A stretch of DNA of 46,896 nucleotides from positions 1-46,896 of the forward strand of contig JAOPYS010000244.1 in assembly GCA_025964465.1 (NCBI GenBank), read 5' to 3'. Each line of letters begins with the position of its first letter. Within the stretch, counting starts at the first letter, position 1. A program made the position numbers and the translations under genes. This document shows positions 44,160-46,896 of the stretch, in pieces. This stretch comes from Thermoleophilia bacterium (lineage in GTDB: Bacteria; Actinomycetota; Thermoleophilia; Gaiellales; SKUG01). The notes beneath the pieces were generated by a model. That model made no database searches. It saw only the letters and a program-made list of their open reading frames with translations, and had not been told where the DNA came from.

Positions 44160-46896
44160 TTACGACCGTCCGCTGTAGAGCCGATCGGCGTTGCCACCCA
44201 TCGCGTTGCCCCCGTTGGACGCCGCCGCCATCGCGCCCTGCACCGCCGGGTCGTACCCCGAGAGCGCGTTGATGTTGTAGATCACCTGGGGGCGCGCGCC
44301 GGCGCCGCCCGCGAGAGCGTTGTAGCCGCCGCCGTACCCGATGTCGCCGCTCGAGCTGAGCGCGCCCAGCGATGCCTCGGAGAGGCGGGCCTGCTCGGTC
44401 GCGACGTCGAGCTTGCGCTGCATCTGGTCCTTCTGCGCCTGCATGTCGGGCGTGACCTCGGACTCGATGTCGTGCACCGTGTTGTGCGCCGCGGTCGCCG
44501 CGCGCGTGGCCGACGTGCCCGCCGTGACCACGCTCGTGCGGTCGCTGCCCGTGAGGCCCGCACCCGCGCCGGAGAGGAACGACGCCGCTTCGCCCGCGAT
44601 GCCCGTCTCGAGGCCCTCGATGCGGCCGTACCAGAGCCTGTCGTCGTCCTTGCCCTCGGTGGCCTCTGCGGCGGCGAGGCCCGCGTCGAGCTCGGCGCGG
44701 GACGCATCCCACCGCTCCTGCATCTTCGAGAACGCGTCGAGCGCCGGGTTTCCAGCGTCCGGCCCGACCGAGTCGTTCACGGCCGAGTTCATGTCGTCCT
44801 GCAGCGACCGGCGCGTCTCAGGGTCCAGCGCCGCAGCGTCCTTCAACAGCTTCGTCTGCCCGCTCAGGATCTTCCGCACTGCCGCGGCCCGCGCCGCGGC
44901 CACGTTCCGGATGTCGGCCTCGGCGGCGGTGTCGTCGTCCGTCCCGGGCGTGAGGCGCGCCGCCGCGAGCCGCTGCTCCGCGTTGCCCTTGTCGCGGTCG
45001 AACTCGCTCGTGATCGCGCCGATCTGCGCGTCCCGCAGGTTCGTCGCGAGGCCCGTGAACGCCGACGCCGCGCCACCACGATCGCGGCGGTACCCGTCGA
45101 TCAGGTTGGTCTGGTCGACCACTCGCTGGTTGAGGCCGTCGAGCTTGTCCTTCTGCGTGCCGCGCGCGGTCTTCTGCGCCGCTGTCTTCCCCGGCATGCC
45201 CTTGAGCTTCGCCGCCGCCGTGTTGCGCGCCGCGATCAGGTCGGCGCGCACCTGGAGCGCCTTCTTCTCCTTCGCGAGGAGAGTCTCCATCGCCTTGCGC
45301 TGCGCGTTGAGCTTCGTCTGGATGTCCGCCGTGGACTGGGACGCCTCGAGCTCGGCGGCGGCGAGGTACGTCGCGGAGGGCGTGGGCTTCGGCGCCTTCG
45401 CATGGTGCACGGCGGGCTTGTGACCCTTCCGCGCGACGGCCCCGCCGGCGGCGTACTTCGGCACGTCGCCAGCGACCGCAGCGGCGCGCCATCGCTCGAC
45501 CGCCGCATGACCGCCCATCATCGCGACCTCGCGAGCGGTGAGGACGTGCTCACCATTCGAGAGGCGCGCCAGGATGCTGTCGCTCGTTCCGGTGCCCGGG
45601 CCCGTGATGGCACCGCCGGCCGCGTGCCCCTTCCCCTTGCCGCCGCCGAGCACGTTCGTCGGGTCGAAGTGCGGGATCGTTCCCACCGTCGAGATGCGGT
45701 ACGTCACGGGGACGTTGATGGGCTGCGCCGTCGCTCGCGCGGCCGCGTAGTCCGCCGCGAACGCCGTGACCCACGCTCGGCTCGGGGGCGTCGTGCCGAT
45801 GCGCGCGATGATCTGGTTCACGTTCGACGTGCCGAACGCCGCGACGCGCTGCGCCGACGACATCTCCGTCACGAGCGCCTTCGCGACACGCATGTTCATC
45901 GGGGTGCGCGCCATGCCCTCGATGTGCTTCTTCACGAAGTCGGCGCCCAGCCCAGCCTTCTGCCAGCTGTCGAGCATGTCGCGCGCCGACGCGCGCGCCG
46001 CCTTCGACGGGATCCCCAGCGCGTTGCCGAGCTTGTCGGCCTCGACCTGCGCCTTCCGCACCTCGGTGGTGTGCTTCGCGACCGCCGCGCGCGCATCGCT
46101 GATCTCCTTCTGCGCGTCACGAAGGCGGCCGTTCTGGTGCTCCACGCCCTTCGCGAACTCGTCGGCGCTGACCTTCCCGTCCTTCCACTTCCGGTTCAGC
46201 TCCCCGAGCTTCTTGTTCGCATCGGCGATCGCCTCACCGCCACGCATGTCACCCGGCGAGTTCGCGACGTGGCTGGTCTCGTGCGACACCGGATCGGTGT
46301 AGCTGTGACCGCGGTCGTTCTGCAGGTGGTTGAGCTTCACCCGCGCCTGCAGTTGCTTCTCCGTTGCCGCGGTGACGCGCTCCTCCGCGCGCACGCGCTC
46401 CGCTGCCAGCGTCGCCTCCTCGCCCGCGGTGAGCCGACCCGCAGCGGCAGACGACACCGCGCCCTGGGCGCGCACTGCCCCGGGCGCCACCGCGTTCGTG
46501 GCGTCCTTCGTGGCCGTGTTCACCTCCTGCTGGGCGGCCGCCTGCCGCTTGACCGCCGCGGTGTGCACATCCATCGCCGCCGCGTACTCCGGCGACTTCT
46601 TGCCGTGCGCATCCGCCGCGCGATCAGCAGCGTCCTCAGACGCCGCGAGCTTGCGATTCGCGTCGTCCAGGCGCATCGCGGCGCCCTGCCGCACCTCGAC
46701 CGCCTGCGCGAGATCCAGCGCCGTCGACGTGTGCCGCTTCGACGCCTTCTGTTCCGCGTCAGCCGCCGCCTCCTGGCGGTGCTGGTAGTACTTCCACCCC
46801 AGCTCCGCGACGACCGTGCCGGCGCCGAGGATCGTCAGGGACCGCGCCGCCATCCCGGCGCCCGCGGCGAACCGGCCGAGCACCGGCACCGCGCGC
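44160..46896 (-). CDS. phage tail tape measure protein (5' end outside window)
   Basis: At least 911 residues; the frame is open to the right edge. Long Ala/Lys/Glu-rich coiled-coil stretches (DADAHGKKSPEYAA-type repeats, ELNRKWKDGKVSADEFAKGVEHQN in part) and a typical tape-measure element near the middle: GGAITGPGTGTSDSILARLSNGEHVLTARE (in parts). One hydrophobic segment lies near the visible start (AARSLTILGAGTVVAELGW). Its length sets tail length, here at least about 120 nm if the usual 0.15 nm per residue holds. No lytic transglycosylase or peptidase domain is visible in this part. First visible gene of the leftward late cluster. Confidence 0.85.
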   Translation of the reverse strand, partial: RAVPVLGRFAAGAGMAARSLTILGAGTVVAELGWKYYQHRQEAAADAEQKASKRHTSTALDLAQAVEVRQGAAMRLDDANRKLAASEDAADRAADAHGKKSPEYAAAMDVHTAAVKRQAAAQQEVNTATKDATNAVAPGAVRAQGAVSSAAAGRLTAGEEATLAAERVRAEERVTAATEKQLQARVKLNHLQNDRGHSYTDPVSHETSHVANSPGDMRGGEAIADANKKLGELNRKWKDGKVSADEFAKGVEHQNGRLRDAQKEISDARAAVAKHTTEVRKAQVEADKLGNALGIPSKAARASARDMLDSWQKAGLGADFVKKHIEGMARTPMNMRVAKALVTEMSSAQRVAAFGTSNVNQIIARIGTTPPSRAWVTAFAADYAAARATAQPINVPVTYRISTVGTIPHFDPTNVLGGGKGKGHAAGGAITGPGTGTSDSILARLSNGEHVLTAREVAMMGGHAAVERWRAAAVAGDVPKYAAGGAVARKGHKPAVHHAKAPKPTPSATYLAAAELEASQSTADIQTKLNAQRKAMETLLAKEKKALQVRADLIAARNTAAAKLKGMPGKTAAQKTARGTQKDKLDGLNQRVVDQTNLIDGYRRDRGGAASAFTGLATNLRDAQIGAITSEFDRDKGNAEQRLAAARLTPGTDDDTAAEADIRNVAAARAAAVRKILSGQTKLLKDAAALDPETRRSLQDDMNSAVNDSVGPDAGNPALDAFSKMQERWDASRAELDAGLAAAEATEGKDDDRLWYGRIEGLETGIAGEAASFLSGAGAGLTGSDRTSVVTAGTSATRAATAAHNTVHDIESEVTPDMQAQKDQMQRKLDVATEQARLSEASLGALSSSGDIGYGGGYNALAGGAGARPQVIYNINALSGYDPAVQGAMAAASNGGNAMGGNADRLYSGRS

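Overview
The window is GC-rich throughout, with strongly G/C-biased third codon positions, densely packed short-gap genes and many GTG starts. It encodes secreted RTX-repeat and delta-60-repeat proteins, an ANTAR regulator, SIMPL and Tim44-like proteins. This fits an Actinomycetota chromosome; a Thermoleophilia/Solirubrobacterales-type host (Patulibacter or Conexibacter relatives) is my inference, not something the sequence proves. No rRNA, CRISPR array or insertion sequence is visible.

Bases 1 to about 22,996 are host chromosome: ordinary single genes and small operons. In order they are: a CASTOR/POLLUX-type RCK ion-channel protein (cut by the left edge), a zinc-ribbon protein, a MOSC protein coupled to a degenerate metallo-beta-lactamase-fold protein, a membrane protein, an MFS transporter, an RTX repeat exoprotein, a SIMPL protein, a FAD oxidoreductase broken by one extra base, a nitronate monooxygenase-like enzyme under a MarR-type regulator, an ANTAR protein, an aldo/keto reductase, a Tim44-like protein with a DUF1232 protein, a divergent TetR/DHA2 efflux pair, a cupin, an AI-2E-family permease, several secreted proteins including a delta-60 repeat protein, and a PAS protein. 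Two secreted-protein promoters share a 16-base palindromic element at nearly the same distance from the start codon.

At 22,997-23,039 lies the 3' part of a tRNA-Ala gene (anticodon TGC) without its 5' part. It marks one end (attachment hybrid) of a prophage that fills the rest of the window and runs off the right edge. Next to it are a tyrosine integrase and an excisionase-like gene. From a divergent repressor switch at about 32.72-32.84 kb, a leftward early operon runs through a Cro-like regulator, a small zinc protein, a PD-(D/E)XK nuclease, a Bet-type recombinase, a replication initiator-like protein, a DnaC-like ATPase, an HTH/HNH-repeat protein, two small proteins, a DNA methyltransferase, a RusA resolvase, a zinc-cluster protein, the excisionase and the integrase. 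Most junctions are 4-base stop/start overlaps. The initiator gene carries a dense cluster of CGTCACC iterons beside a (TGGG)6 tract, my candidate for the phage replication origin.

Rightward from the switch run a repressor, a translationally coupled exported protein (a lysogenic-conversion candidate) and a further small gene, ending at a strong bidirectional terminator. The remaining genes (34.87 kb to the edge) are leftward late genes of a long-tailed phage: tape measure, two large tail proteins with likely binding modules, two membrane proteins, a metallophosphoesterase with an N-terminal HTH, a holin-like protein and an endolysin. Two tiny rightward genes with their own hairpin terminators sit inside this late region at 36.1-36.8 kb.
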